From: Branchiostoma floridae
Taxonomy: Eukaryota; Chordata; Leptocardii; Amphioxiformes; Branchiostomatidae
Reading direction: 5' to 3'
NCBI RefSeq assembly: GCF_000003815.2
Contig: NC_049990.1
Location: 3,382,438 to 3,442,437, forward strand
DNA: 60,000 nt
Part shown: piece after piece, positions 22,952 to 35,827 of the stretch
Layout of the letters: every line of letters starts with the position of its first letter
Position numbering within the stretch: position 1 is the stretch's first letter
Notes under the pieces: generated by a model
Databases searched by the model: none
What the model saw: only the letters and a program-made list of their open reading frames with translations
Told to the model about the DNA's origin: nothing
Position numbers and translations under genes: made by a program

Positions 22952-25900
22952 ATGAAGCCGCTAGCGTTGGACGGGCAGCGGAGAGAGGACGGCCTGACGA
23001 AGAGCGCGAACCAGAAACCGCGCGGCGGGCGCCAGGTGACGTTTCAGGGGGTGTTTAATGGCGCAGTGTGCGTGGCTTTTGTCATCATGACCGTCGGCTG
23101 TGCGGGCTTGTTTTGCCGTATGACGCAGATGGAGACAGAGCTGCAAGACCTTCGCCGCGCGTGCACGCCGATGTCTGACGGCGGCAAGGCCGTAGGCACA
23201 ACGTCGGACTCCCCGCCAGACGGCCCGGCTCACCTGCCGCAAGAACAGAACAACAACAATAGACAGGTAGGTCTACCTGACAGGTATGTCTGGGTTCTGG
23301 TATCGCTGGCAAGCTGCCAGACTTTAAGTCTCTCTCTATATTTTGTCACATTTGCAGAGCGTTGCGAAATGTGGCAGTGTTGTGACACCTGATACACCTG
23401 TCAAGGTGTGCGTAGTGCAGTTAGGGACAATGTCGATTGCGTCACGGCGGGTACCTTTGTACCTGAACACCTGAGTAAGACTTGTTTACCTGCTACACGG
23501 GCACAAGTTGTAGCTATAGAGACGTGATGTATGTTAATAAGTGATGCTGGCCGGGGAATGTGAAGTGAGCAGCAGTGTGACTAGTGATGGTGCCCAAGTG
23601 AAGAAGGGGTAATGGGAACTGATATAAGCGAAACTCGAAATGTGCAAGTGAAAAAGGTCAAACACACGTGCACATGTGACAATTAGATGTACATCAGACA
23701 TTAATTGTGTATGGGGCTTTGACTTTTACTAACTAAGTTTATGTTGAAATGAGCCAGCAAGTATATTGAGAAAGAAATGGACCAGACACTAGGTTTTAAA
23801 AAAGATATCATGGGCCAGCAAGATACGAATCATAGAGCATTTTATAGCACTCTACTCGTAAACTTTTTTCTGTAACATTCTAAGTGTATGATGATAGATA
23901 TTTCGTAAGAACGTGGTTTCCGTTCCGTTACCAGGCTCACAGCCTCCGCAGAAGAGACGCCGAGGGAGGACCGACCGAATCGCCGAAGAGGAGGAAGCGT
24001 CAGAAGGGGAGTCGCAGGAGAAACAAGTGCCAGAAGTGCAAAGGTGAAACTTTTAGACATGTAAGAAAACGAAAATGAAACAAGAAAGGTGACATGTGCA
24101 TGCAGATAATTGATGTTAACCTTTACCTTCACATGGTCTACTGCTCTGTTTATTCTTACTCAAACACATTCATATGCATGTATATAGTGACCAGCCCAAT
24201 TAGCTCTGTCCTGCCACTTGCTACATAATGCAATCAAACCGGGAGTCTGTTACTTAACCTGTAATTGTAAATCATGACCGTACCATGTCCTGGACAAAAG
24301 ATACATAAACTGGAAGTTTTGCTGCAGTACCAAGGTCATACACCAGGGGGGCCCAAATCGTCTTCTCAATACCCATCCACATACCTAATGAAAATATCAT
24401 TATTATCTATCTCGAGGTTCGCAAGTTAGGCTGAGCACAAGTATCTGGAAATACACACAGACAGACACACAGACAGACACGACAAAACAATACCTCCATT
24501 TTCATGTAAGAGAGGGACTTTGTTTCAGGTAAAAAAGGCGACGCCGGCCCACCCGGTCCACCCGGGGCGCGGGGCCCGGCTGGTCCGGCCGGGAACTTCA
24601 CTTCGACCTTCGCACATTTCAAGAGCAGCGGAGGACGGACCGCATTGGAGTCAGGTAAGACCTACGTCACACTTCCTACCCGGGGCCCGGCCGGGATGTT
24701 TTCAAACGAAAAATTTAAGTTTATGCCAATGAATATGCACAAGGCATGCTGTGGAATTATTTTTGGACCGTTTCGTGTTTTTCTTGTCTTTTATATCGTA
24801 CTTTTCGTTCTCCTCAACTGCCCGACCGGGCCCCTTTGTGGAAATGTGACGTTAGCCTTAGAAACACCATCTTGTGTTAGAGATCAGGTCGTATCATAGG
24901 GCCTTGAAAGACAACTTGGCAATGGAAAAAAGGCAAACTTTATCCCACTAACCATACAACTTTGTGACCCTTCCAGACAGACTGCATTGGGAAACGCTTA
25001 GTAGACGCACACGGGTAAACACAAAGGCCAAAACACTACTTCATGGTTTTAGAAGACATTGATAACAGACAATGTTTATACGGAAAGATTAATATAGATA
25101 TGCCGAATGTATTCCCAGCCACCCTAAACAACTGGATCCTGGCAGACTGGGCGAACGAAGAGAATTTCCCCGTGGCGAGCAGCGGAGAAATCACGGTGGA
25201 GAAACCCGGCATCTACTTCATATACAGTCAGGTGGGCGAGTATTCAGGCGTGACTCTGCATCGATCAAAACTTGAATATAGCATGTAGAGAGTCAACATC
25301 TTCCCTCAGTCAGATTTCATAGACTTAATCATTCCCAGTTTGGTCGGTTTTGTTATGGCCATATTGGATTATATAGATGGCATCCTCTGGGAACCAAAAA
25401 ACTGCTGCGAATATACCTAATAAAGTTTGGAAAAAGTTACCTTCATTGAGAGATCTAAGTGGTCAGAATGCCGAACAAATGACTGAATGGTATACGGAAC
25501 GATAGATTCTTAATTTTGTTTTTAACATCTCCTTCTTTCACTTTGAAACTGACAGCTTTTTTTCTTACAATTTACAGCATATATTTGCTAAGTTTTCATC
25601 TGCAATATAAGATTTACAGTGTGGTCGAACTTTTTCTGGAAGCAACCGAAAATTTATGGACATAATTAAAATCAACACTATTTTTTTGTTTGTTCCACAG
25701 ATCGTATTCTACGAGAAGCATCACCTGGTGTCGTACCAGGTGTGCGTGGACGGCAGCATGTACCTGACATGTAACGAGAGCGTGGAGAACGTCACCACCG
25801 ACGTCACGGGGCGCTACAAGACGTGTTACGTCGCCGGACTGGCGCCTCTTCAGGCCGGGGCGAGGGTCGAGGTGCGGCTTCCCACGGAGAACATGTTCGC

Positions 25901-25964
25901 GCTGCTGTTCCACGATACAACCTACCTGGGGCTCATCAAAGTAGCGGAACTACCGTCAACTTAG
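22952..25964 (+). CDS. TNF gene C: EDA-like TNF ligand with a short collagen segment
   Basis: Five exons: 22952-23266, 23935-24043, 24529-24654, 25119-25231 and 25701-25964, coding for 308 residues (phases 0, 1, 1, 0). The first true ATG is at 22952. The membrane helix is at about 34-55, followed by a short heptad-like stretch (MTQMETELQDL). The furin-like site is RRKR (about 124-127) in a very basic stalk. Exon 3 encodes seven uninterrupted Gly-X-Y triplets (about 142-162), then NFTS and the THD start AHFKSSGG. The domain continues with GIYFIYSQ, then LTC, YKTCYVAG and TTYLGLIKV, with both EDA-type cysteines. NES and NVT could be N-glycosylated. Furin release of a collagen-TNF trimer, as in EDA, is likely. 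AATAAA lies at 26798-26803. The gene is the most compact of the cluster. Confidence 0.88.
24664..24852. mobile_element. MITE-like element with about 32-bp terminal inverted repeats in intron 3 of TNF gene C
   Basis: The ends read ACGTCACACTTCC and, as reverse complement, ACGTCACATTTCC. Both continue into GGGGCCCGG(C/T)CGGG, so the inverted repeats are imperfect and about 32 bases long. A related, more degraded copy in opposite orientation lies at about 54748-54884 in gene E, also directly after a collagen exon. Confidence 0.7.
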
Positions 25965-27095
25965 TCTGAACATTTTGTTGTTTTGTTGTTTAGAAGAACA
26001 ATTTCGGTAACGATTTCGGAATAATAGTTGTGAACTCTTGATACTTTTTATATGGATGACATCCACGGGAGCCGGCGGGGACTGTTTACTTTTTGTATGA
26101 TTTCATGATTTGTTATTTCGTAGGTCGGAGTTTGACCGCCAAGATATATTGACATCTTTTATGACGTTATTTTGTCTTTAAAGTTAGAAGCCCTCAACCC
26201 CGTCAAGAAAAAACAAAACAAAAGGGATTCAACAAGCTAATGCAGTTATGAAAAACAAGCCCCTTGTATCTACTATCAACCGTTGACTTCACATTTTATA
26301 CTCTAGATAGAAAAGCGGCCAGCTATAACCACTGCCAGTGGAATTGAACTTTTTTTGTAGCATGTAGACACCTTTTGTTGTTTACTTTATCTAACAACAT
26401 ATACATTAACTAATTGTGTGCAATTTTACTCACTACAAAATCATTTCTACTAAAAGTATCAAAATAGACGTAGTCGAATATGTTTTCGGTGAAGAATGAA
26501 ATAATTTCTTTTGGTTTTACATCTTGTTTTGTACAGTTTGTGCTGTTCGGACGATTGCCATTCTGGGCAAAGTACATATTCATCATCGATATCGCATTGT
26601 ATATACTCATATTCGGTGTCTAAATGACAAATAGTATATAGACATTGTACATAAAGATACGACTAACGTCAAGGCTATCAGTCAAACAAATGCATAGTAG
26701 GCAACTAGGTATTGACACAGTTATACATTGATTTAGAATTTCTTTCACTGTTTGTGTCGGATCATTTGCTGACTGTACAGACTACCCTTTCAAACTTAAT
26801 AAACAAATACTAACATGTTTTGCTCGCCTTGTATGCAATCTTTCATTATCTATTGATTTATTAGTAAATAAATGTAGTGTTTATATAGAAAAAACACGCG
26901 CGTGCTACAATGATAACAGATTGCCCTGACAACGTTTGGGTTATGTTTGTTAACTTTGTATTTGTGTACTTTGTTTCATGTCAAACTTAGAACGTTCAGC
27001 TGTCAGTGTCCAACCGACACATGATACATACATAGATTTTACAACTCGAAGAGAGCGTTAAGATCTAATGAACGAAGAGAATGTCATACAGGTAA

Positions 27096-27391
27096 CAGGG
27101 TTGGACAAGACCACTAGCCCTATTGTCCAGGGCAAGTGAAAGTAATGATCGGGCAAGCGCATGACATTTTTCCATTGAGTGAGATTTTCATATACTTGTC
27201 ACTTTTTACAGTCATTACATCAAGCAATGGTCAACATAGAAAATAATAAGAATTTCTTTACTGGAAGTGAAAATGCATACATACGAGTGACATTTGAATT
27301 TTGGGCAAGTGCAAAGTTGGTTCGGGCAAGTAAATCCTTTATTCGCTTGCCCGATAGGACAAGTGAATTTTAGTGAACTTGTCCAACCCTG
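27096..27391. mobile_element. MITE with 14-bp terminal inverted repeats and 5-bp target duplication
   Basis: The element opens with CAGGGTTGGACAAG and closes with its exact reverse complement, CTTGTCCAACCCTG. Both flanks read GGTAA (27091-27095 and 27392-27396), a clean target-site duplication. Internal GGGCAAG motifs recur in both orientations. There is no coding capacity. Confidence 0.88.
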
Positions 27392-27666
27392 GGTAAAATA
27401 CAAGTTTGACACTGTTTAAGAAAGTATTTCATTACCCTTCTCTCTAATACGTAATGGAACTTTTTTTCTGGAATGAAGTCTTTCGGACACTATGTCATAC
27501 GCCATCCTTTGAAAGGACCTTTGTACCAAACTTGTTGCGCACGCTGAATTCACACCGTTATACAGTATAGAAAACAATTGCGCAATGTTCAGTCAGGGCT
27601 CGAAATAACGTTTATATGTTAACGTGATCATCATTGATTTTACTAATGTCCATTACACCATGTATG

Positions 27667-27879
27667 TACTCTCCGAGCAGAGGTTAGGCTCCGGCTGTTT
27701 TTTAACGGTTTTTTTAGTCGTTTTTATCGGGCTATCTGTTTTGTATTTTATCTTGCTGTGTCAAAACCTAACGTTTGGCTGGCGTACTTCAAGAAAAATG
27801 ACAACATAGAAAGCCCGATAAAAACGACTAAAAAAAAACGTTAAAAAACAGCCGGAGCCTAACCTCTGCTTGGAGAGTA
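27667..27879. mobile_element. Foldback element, TACTCTCC...GGAGAGTA family
   Basis: Long arms carry CAGAGGTTAGGCTCCGGCTG and AGTCGTTTTTATCGGGC, and reverse complements of these close the element. Relatives lie at 51805-52012 and, truncated, at about 56546-56679. Confidence 0.85.
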
Positions 27880-28504
27880 CATGTATGGTCTATTATGCAT
27901 TTATCCCCCTGGGGAAAGAATATGCAATGAAGATTATCAATGACACCGCATATGCAGGCTACTGGAGCTGACCAGATACTTTCTGATATCCATAGCTACA
28001 CTTTTTTTGTGAAGTATATACTATAGAGCTAGACTTGACTTAGCTTTGACGAAATAAAATTTTTGCAGGTGTATGTAATGTGCAGGTAAAGGTATTCACT
28101 TTATTTCGAGCCCAGCGACACTCGTCCTACAGTTAACGTTACCCGTGCCAACCATATCAACATAAAGTTCCCGGACCCGCGAGCAAGCAAGTCAACACCC
28201 TGTCACTGGTAAGCTGTATGACATACACAATAGTGACCGTGGGGGTATCGCATATCGCATGACTTTGGAGTCAATATTGACCCATTCTCATTGTTAGCTT
28301 GTTGACAGCATACCTGCGATAGTGCAAGGCACAAGGCCGGGTGAATGTTACGTAAAAGCCACTCAGGGGCAAAGTATGGACAGCTCTGTGCAAGTCTGGG
28401 CATAGTTGTGTCGCGGAGCTTATGTAGTTAGTTAAGTCAGCCGAACTTGGCCAAGGGATTCTGAGAAGATACAGGGATATTGTGTTTTTTTCTTGTTTGT
28501 GTGT

Positions 28505-28690
28505 TTGTTTGTTTGAGAGAGAGTGTGTGTGTGTATGTGTGTGAGTAAGTATGTGTGTTTGTGCGAGTCTGTGTGTGTATGTGTGTGTGTGTCTGTGCGT
28601 GTGTGACTGTGTGTGTGTGTTTGTGTGTGACTGTTTGCCTCTGGGACTTTATGGCTGTGTGTGTGTCTGTGTGTGTGTGTGTGTATAGGT

Positions 28691-28777
<87 letters not shown>

Positions 28778-28940
28778 CGGTACCTGTGTGTGTGTGTGTG
28801 CGTGTGTGGATGTGCCTGTGTGTGTGTGTGTGTGTGTGTGTGACAGTGCCTGTGTGTGCGTGTACCAGCGGGTGTGTGTCACAGTGTCTGTGTATCCGTG
28901 TGTGTGCCCGTGTCCTTGTAACTGTGTATGTGTGACTGGG
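28505..28940 (+). repeat. GT/TG microsatellite running into the assembly gap
   Basis: Long interrupted (TG)n with GACTG, CCTG and TAGGTACC variants. The assembly breaks in or next to it. Confidence 0.92.
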
Positions 28941-29040
28941 NNNNNNNNNNNNNNNNNNNNNNNNNNNNNNNNNNNNNNNNNNNNNNNNNNNNNNNNNNNN
29001 NNNNNNNNNNNNNNNNNNNNNNNNNNNNNNNNNNNNNNNN
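28941..29040. other. Assembly gap of 100 Ns
   Basis: Exactly 100 unknown bases directly after the GT microsatellite. The round size suggests a placeholder rather than a measured length, so coordinates after it may be offset. Confidence 0.98.
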
Positions 29041-30066
29041 TATGTGTGAAGGGGTCGCGAGTTCCCAAGGGAGTACGGGTAATAGGGTGAAGTCTGCCAC
29101 CTTTGATCGTCTTGCTCACCATTTCAATATCAAGATCAGCAATGAAAGTTTCAAATGTTTTGTTTCCCCCTCTCAGCGAGAAAACAGAAATTACCCACGC
29201 ACTCGCTCTTACGTTACAGAACGATTACAGTACTGCAACACATGCTTGCCATGTTCACAAAAGCTCAGACATCACTTCTCCATAAAAGTTAACGTTAGCA
29301 ATAATCACGGATTCAAATACCACGACGGAATGTGGCACTTTCTCTACCTCAATATAGTATACTATACTTCTATATAGCCACATGTCAGTATACTGCTACA
29401 GGCTGTAATGGTATATCACGTACAGAGGTCACAGTGCACTCATTATTGCCACATCGTACAGTTCAGTGTAATGAATACTCACGCAATCCTGGTGGGGAGG
29501 GGGGGGGGGGGGCGGCTAAATGTTGGGATTAGTGTCTCTCCTTTATATTAAATAGATCAGAATCTATCTTCTGTGTCCTTGTGTAGCGTTCAAACTCTGA
29601 AATGTAGTACAGCAGCAACATGTTCTGTCATAAGTTGGCAAATGAAGACAAAGTACAAGTCATTCTAGTAAATGCCATGTATTCAGTCTCCTCACAGTCA
29701 GGCTTGTCCACTGTGAAATAGACATGGTTTACCTTTATTATGCCCACCAATGTACTACAAGGTGTTATATACCTTTCTTCTCTGTGAAAGTAGGACGAAT
29801 TCCAAATGAAGAACGTACCTCACTGAGAAGTTTTCAAACCTCGTCTTGCATGTAATACAGCATAACAGACAGCCTGTTGCAGATAAACATGTACTCAAAA
29901 CAAAACATGGCAGAAAATGTGCACTGTATCTCACCTGATGAGGTCTTGACATCTTGCTGAGGCCAAAAATGTACCATTTAAAGCAGTAAGAAACGACTTG
30001 AGACAAACAGCAATGTTGCTACATTGTTCCTGTTAGTAAAATGAGCCTCTGAAAGTAGGCGAGGTT

Positions 30067-30245
30067 GGGTTTTCCCCGTATGACTCACACAGTCATATGA
30101 TCAGGGTATTTCCCAAACCACAAAAACCCGGGGAAGTCCCAAACGGGGAATTTCCCGCCAAATTAGGCATTTCCCGCCCCCGAGGATTCCCCTGGCTCGT
30201 CTGACCAATCAAGACGCCGGATTTGCCTTACATACGGGGAATTTC
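30067..30245. promoter_or_regulatory. Cluster of kappaB/Rel-like motifs upstream of TNF gene D
   Basis: Seven kappaB-like palindromes occur within about 180 bases: 30067-30077, 30104-30114, 30130-30140, 30145-30156 (GGGGAATTTCCC, a full match to GGGRNWYYCC), 30166-30175, 30183-30192 and 30236-30245. Most of the others miss the consensus by one or a few bases. A possible noncoding exon with a GAAG|GTAAGG donor at 30514 follows. Rel control of gene D is an inference; D begins 2.1 kb downstream. Confidence 0.4.
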
Positions 30246-31530
30246 AGTCAAAATTTAGACACAGGTTCTCACTTGTCGCCATGGAGTGAGCTGTGCTGGA
30301 CGTGTGCTCCAAAATATCGTCTGCAAGTCAGCTATGTCTTCAATTTAGGCGGTTTTCTGTCAGATTTTTGTACCTTTGTGCAACGCTACTTCGAGAGTAA
30401 AATCTGAAGATTTCCAGCGACAAGTTATGGCTGAAAATTTTTGGTTGTTGGCGGTGATAACTCGGTGACAGAACACAGTCACTGCTGTGTGTCAATGTCC
30501 CATTCCAAACGAAGGTAAGGGTGGAACTCAGAGTGTAAGTATATTATTGCTAGCATGCTGTACTTGAAGTTGAACGAACATTTACTGTGCTTTAGATAGA
30601 TACCGTGTATAGTTCGTATACCAGAATTTCAAATTCGTTTGAATTTTACTGAATATTATAGCACGCGAACTTTTAGTAAGAAGGGTTTAAAATGGATTTA
30701 GGTGCATTTGAAGTACTAGAATCTTCTTCATGACCTGGTTAAAAATATTCCTCCAAGCGATACACAATACTAAGGTCTGGCGGGAAGAGACATCACAAGA
30801 ACAATTTGATGTGGAGGTCAAGAATATTGATATTCCTGGAGTGACCATTGAGGATGATATGACCTTGAACTTGCTGGAGGTCTGACTCTGTTATCACCTT
30901 GGACGAGACCGCCATAAACATACCAGAGGTATGACTTTGCATTACATTTATTTCCTCTAATATAACCTCATAGCTGCACACATATACACACATGAACACA
31001 CACACACCTTCATACATCTTTATGCACACACACACACACACACACACACTATATTTAGAAAGAAAAATTACACTATAAGTGAACATGATTTTATCGAGCG
31101 AGTGAGACAGAGAGTGAGTGAATGCGAGAGGAGGTTTTTATGTTGCGTGTGGGAAGGGGACTGGCGACTTTGCCTATCCATCTTTTCTCGCGACGTCTGC
31201 TTGGATTTCAAATTTAGATGATCTCGTGCAAAATCTGACAAAGTTGCGTTTTGCCCCGCGTCCAGAGGGTTCATTCACTTCAGTTTCTCGTGTCGTTGGC
31301 CGGTACCGCCCAGCAAAATTGCTTAGCGATTGTTTAGCGCTAGCGTTTTGACCCCGCGGTATTTTGCAGACCTTTGAAAAGCCAGACAGCCCACTGACAC
31401 CCCCGGGGAAAATGTCTGTAATACATGAATATATTACTGTTGATTCGCTGTACAGTCAAACGGACATACGTACCACCTGGCCAATGTGATCATTTTTTGG
31501 TACCTTAGATCATTTTTCCCATTGACCGAA

Positions 31531-31689
31531 TCTCCAAGCAGATCCTACAGTGGCATAAGATAGTACTAAAACCTGTATCCAGCCTCGGAGTGTGCATTGA
31601 CGAAAGGTGGTCAAGGAACTACTAGTCCGGCTACACTCCTTCGTCAGCTTTTGATACTATCTTATGTCACCGTAAGATCTGCTTGGAGA
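31531..31689. mobile_element. Foldback element, TCTCCAAGCAGATC family
   Basis: Begins TCTCCAAGCAGATCCTAC and ends with the near-complementary GATCTGCTTGGAGA; the arms also share a GATAGTA core. Other copies lie at 53341-53482 and 58338-58506. Confidence 0.85.
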
Positions 31690-32389
31690 TTACCATTGAC
31701 CCAAACATTATGAATCCTGTCCACAGTGACCACCTGTCCACATAGGTCAGATTCAATCGGTCTGCTGACTGGTCATATTGGGTAGTTTGGGCTGATACAC
31801 CCTTGGCAACTGCGAGCCGCCATGACCAACTGACTCGCGCCCAGCTTTTATTTTTCGCTGACGATCAATTTACAACAACGTGGTTCTTCAAAGATTGGAA
31901 TAAAAGACGACAACACATTATTTTCTGTCATTTGACAAGAATATGCCTTATGCAACAGGTCAAAGTTCCTACCTAGTCTGGAGCCTAAATTGAATACATT
32001 ATCTGTTGACATGAAAGCTGTTAGACTCTTTGCAGCGATTGGTCATAGTTAGACCTCTGTCCTGCAAAAAGGTACCCTGCACAAGGGGAGGAGTTTCAAA
32101 ACTCTTTTGATCGGGCCTCAGAGGCGTTCCCAGAAAACTTCGCCCTCTTAACCAATCGCGTGTCAGAAAAGTTTTGATTGACGTGTGAGGGGTCGGCGGG
32201 TGGGCGTGGCCTCACGGGTCACTTGGTCTCCCGCCAGAATCTCGTGCATAATCAAAACACAACAACTACCAACTCCTCGCGGTGACATTTCGCCGTCCGC
32301 TATTAAACTTACGGTCCCCACTGGTCGAAGTTGGCATATGGTGTAGGGTACCCGCTCCTTTTGCCTTGCCTAGTCTACCAGTTATTGCA

Positions 32390-35300
32390 ATGACCGTAGC
32401 TCAAGTCGTTGTGGCGAGGAAGCCTGAGAGGTGTTCCGGCCAGTCGGACACTTCAGTCGGGATGGCGGACTCTCACAGCTCCCCATGCCACTGCGCCCAT
32501 GCCGCGCAGAAGCTGGCCGTCTTCGCCGCCTCCATCGCCATTTTCTCGCTCCTGTGGGTCGCCTGCGCCACCGTGTACGTCGTCTACGTCCAGCACGAGT
32601 TCGACCGGCAGCTGGCGGAGGTTCGCCTCGGCTGTACCCCTCCTGACACCCCGCCGGTGCCGACTGGACCGCTCCCCGACGTGGCGGCCTCCTGGGATGT
32701 CGAGCGCGGGAACCGCGAAGTCGAAGGCTTCGTTTTTGAAGTGATGGCCACAGATAGCGAAGAACATACGGACTACCAAGATGCTGAGGTAAGCTTCTAA
32801 CGTTCATGTTTGCACTCATGCTGAACTTTGTCTCCCGCAAGAGCACTAGACATACTAAAACCTACAGGATAAAACTCCTTTTTAACGTGCTAGACAGAAG
32901 ATTACGAACTCAGGAAGGGAAGCGCCATGTGACATTTGGAACATGTAAAAGTCGGAAGCCTTGCCCCAAAGCGGGCCAGCTGGAACACTATTTACATAAT
33001 CCGCTAGACATGTTTAGAAGCACAGTTACGCGGTACTGTGTCCCAAAGGTCGTAGTAAAAGAACAGAGGTTGGGTTTGCAACTAGTGAACGAAATAGATT
33101 TATTTCTCACCTTAGATCGCTGTTTTGTACAGTGAAATCCCTTCAGACACGCCCCTTCGCGTTGCAATGTCAGGCCCGAGTGTTGCTCCAGGCGTTTTGA
33201 GAAGCACCGAAACCTTGTTCTTGGAACGAAAGTTTTTTTGTGAGGAAAGTTTCGGAACGGGTTTTTCGGAGAAAAGTGCGTAGGCTTGTCAAGGCCATCA
33301 ATTACATTTTGTACGCTCGTTGTATCGTAGAGTAAATACTCGCCTTTGTCATAATAGGTACATTGACGCTAATTGGATTTCCATTACGAATATACGTGGC
33401 AAAAGGACAAGTCTGAAACTACAAAGTTTTTGAACTTGTTTTATTTGAAGGAGGAAGATGAGAATGAGATGGTTCAGAGTTTGGTCCGCCGGTCGGCAGA
33501 AGGTGCCGAGGCGCCCACGGAGGTGTCCGGGAAGAAGAAGAAACAGCGGCGGTGTAAGATGGGATGCGCAGGTACGCTCCAGGCTTCTCAAGTAACGCTA
33601 GTTCTCCTTTATCCGCGGAATAATCTATATTCGTTGTATTGAAAAAACGGTATTGTTATGTCAAGTCGATGAAGGGTTGTTTGAAACTGTATTTTTTAAG
33701 ATGAAATTTGCAGTATTCATCTACTTGATACCCCCTAAGTAACTAGTTTGAAAATATAATGGATATAGGTTACACAGATAAAGGTGAACTAGCGTTAGCA
33801 GGATTATGCGTATGCACCCAAAATTCAGTTTAGTATCTTCGTGCACCCCTAGATCTACTTTCACTTTAGTCATGTTGGTTTTCCATTTGCAATGATTGAC
33901 TTCTGTTCAATGAAAAATTTATCTGAATTGTTCTGTCCTGTTTATAGGTCCACCTGGCCCAAAGGGAGATCCAGGTAAGGTCTTTTGCTATTTGATGAGT
34001 TTTCATATTTCATGCAAATAACCTATTTTTCATCAGCCAAAATTGTGTCATGACATCACATCATAAAATGATATTTTCACCTCACTACAGTTGTTATTTT
34101 ATTTTGAAAGCTTGAACACTCATCAAATGATAGTTATGATTTAAATCATGGCACTGAATCTTTTGGTAGTCATGGCAACAAACTAATGATGGAAAACTGA
34201 AAGAACAAAATACAATTTATTTATTTATTTTTGTTTAGAACTGAGTTTTTGTGTTCTTTGGTTGCCAGGAAAAACTGGAAGGCGTGGCCGAAGGGGCTTA
34301 CAAGGTACCAACCTCTTGGTACAGATTATGTGTGTTTTCTCCTTCTGATTGATTTCACCCCTATTTTCACTATGGTACATCCATTGCCACTTGTAGGAAT
34401 TGGCTAAAATGGATGAGTCCATTTTTAATGGGGGGTTGAAGCTATTTCAGAAAAGTCCAGCAGCTTCCAGTCAAACAAACAGACATTCTATGGATTATTC
34501 CATTACAAAGTATCTGGAGGGGTAGACCAGTCCTGTATGTATTTCTAAGGAGTGTCAAATATTTCTTAAACCTCCATCTTTTCTCTTAAGCTCTCACTCA
34601 AAAATAAGCCCTTTTAAGAATACATCAATGTAAAAGGAGAGATCATACTGAAAATGTGAAGCGTTAACTTTCTTCACACATTTCCCTAAATGGATAAATC
34701 CAATACCAGCTATCCCTAGCAACGGAAACGTGATTTCCACCCAGCAAATTCCATCCTAATCCTGTTGTTTGACAGTACCACATATATGTTGCTATGTCCG
34801 AGTGTTGTGTGTGACTATCCACGAGCATACTCAGTCAAGCCTTAACTGTTGGGTGGGCAACAAATCATTTTACCCTGCAGGAGGCAATGATGTAGACTAC
34901 ACAGACTGTGTGGTCACCCAGATAGAGACTCAATACACGCCATTATTCATAGCAGAAAATAGATACATTGTAGACAAAGTTGTCCCTTTCATACGAAAAA
35001 GGGGACCAACCCCCCAAATAGAGAAAATGGAACGGTACGGGCCTTTCCTATACAACTCTTTTCATAACTGTCTCTTTTTATTCTATTGTGGAAGAGCTAG
35101 TATGTTTCAAAAGAGCTAGAGCACATATACAGCAAATGTCTGTAGTTGAATGCACAATTATCATGAATGCACAATCATTTTAACCAAAACTACCGAGTCA
35201 ATGATTTGACCCTAATCACGAAAAAGTTTCAGCCTAAAAAATGCGATTTTAAAGAATCGCCAACCTTAACAGTGAGCATTTACTTTATTAGATTATGAGT

Positions 35301-35788
35301 AAAATTGTATTTTAAAACAAATAACGTTACATCTACACATTTTAATTGCATACATGATCAAACACATTAAATTTGCTCCTTGTTTTCTCCAGGTCCACCT
35401 GGCATACCCGGTGCCCCCGGCTTACCTGGAGAAGTTGGCCCAGCTGGACCAGTGGGACCGGAGGGGGCAAAAGGAGAGGTCGGACCACCAGGTAGTCTTC
35501 ATATGTTAGCTTAACTAGTTAGGCTGGGATCAGAATAGTTATAGTTAAGTTTATTGCAATTAATTGCAGGTAACATGAGAGATTCATACAGTGTAAAAGC
35601 AATATCACAAGTGTCTACTCTAGTCTAAAACTAGTAAAAGGTAACTCTAGATCCTGGATTATTAGGTGTATAGGCAAGCCTGTCAAGAGAAAAAATCTAT
35701 GTGTAAATGGTGGTTACTTTACCTGACTTCCGTCCTGGCCCATTTCTTCATGCAGGAGGTCGCTTGTACTTAAGACGTTATATAGACT

Positions 35789-35827
<39 letters not shown>

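Larger units (their letters stand above)
25965..32389. other. Intergenic DNA between TNF genes C and D
   Basis: Holds the gene C 3' UTR, a MITE (27096-27391), a foldback element (27667-27879), a GT microsatellite, an assembly gap, a kappaB-like motif cluster (30067-30245) with a possible noncoding first exon ending at 30514, and another foldback (31531-31689). No coding exon was recognised. Confidence 0.4.

Noticed and set aside
28505-28940. Cysteine/valine or threonine/histidine frames over GT/CA repeats (also 20738-20905, 47398-47600, 56155-56540)
   Set aside because: Pure microsatellite translations; one even runs through the N gap.
32382-32846. Minus-strand 154-codon frame rich in arginine
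   Set aside because: It is the reverse of G/C-rich exon 1 of TNF gene D, which has clear membrane-helix and splice evidence.
33762-33800. Possible extra collagen exon in TNF gene D intron 2
   Set aside because: No Gly-X-Y codons; the segment is a short repeat that recurs near 37150.
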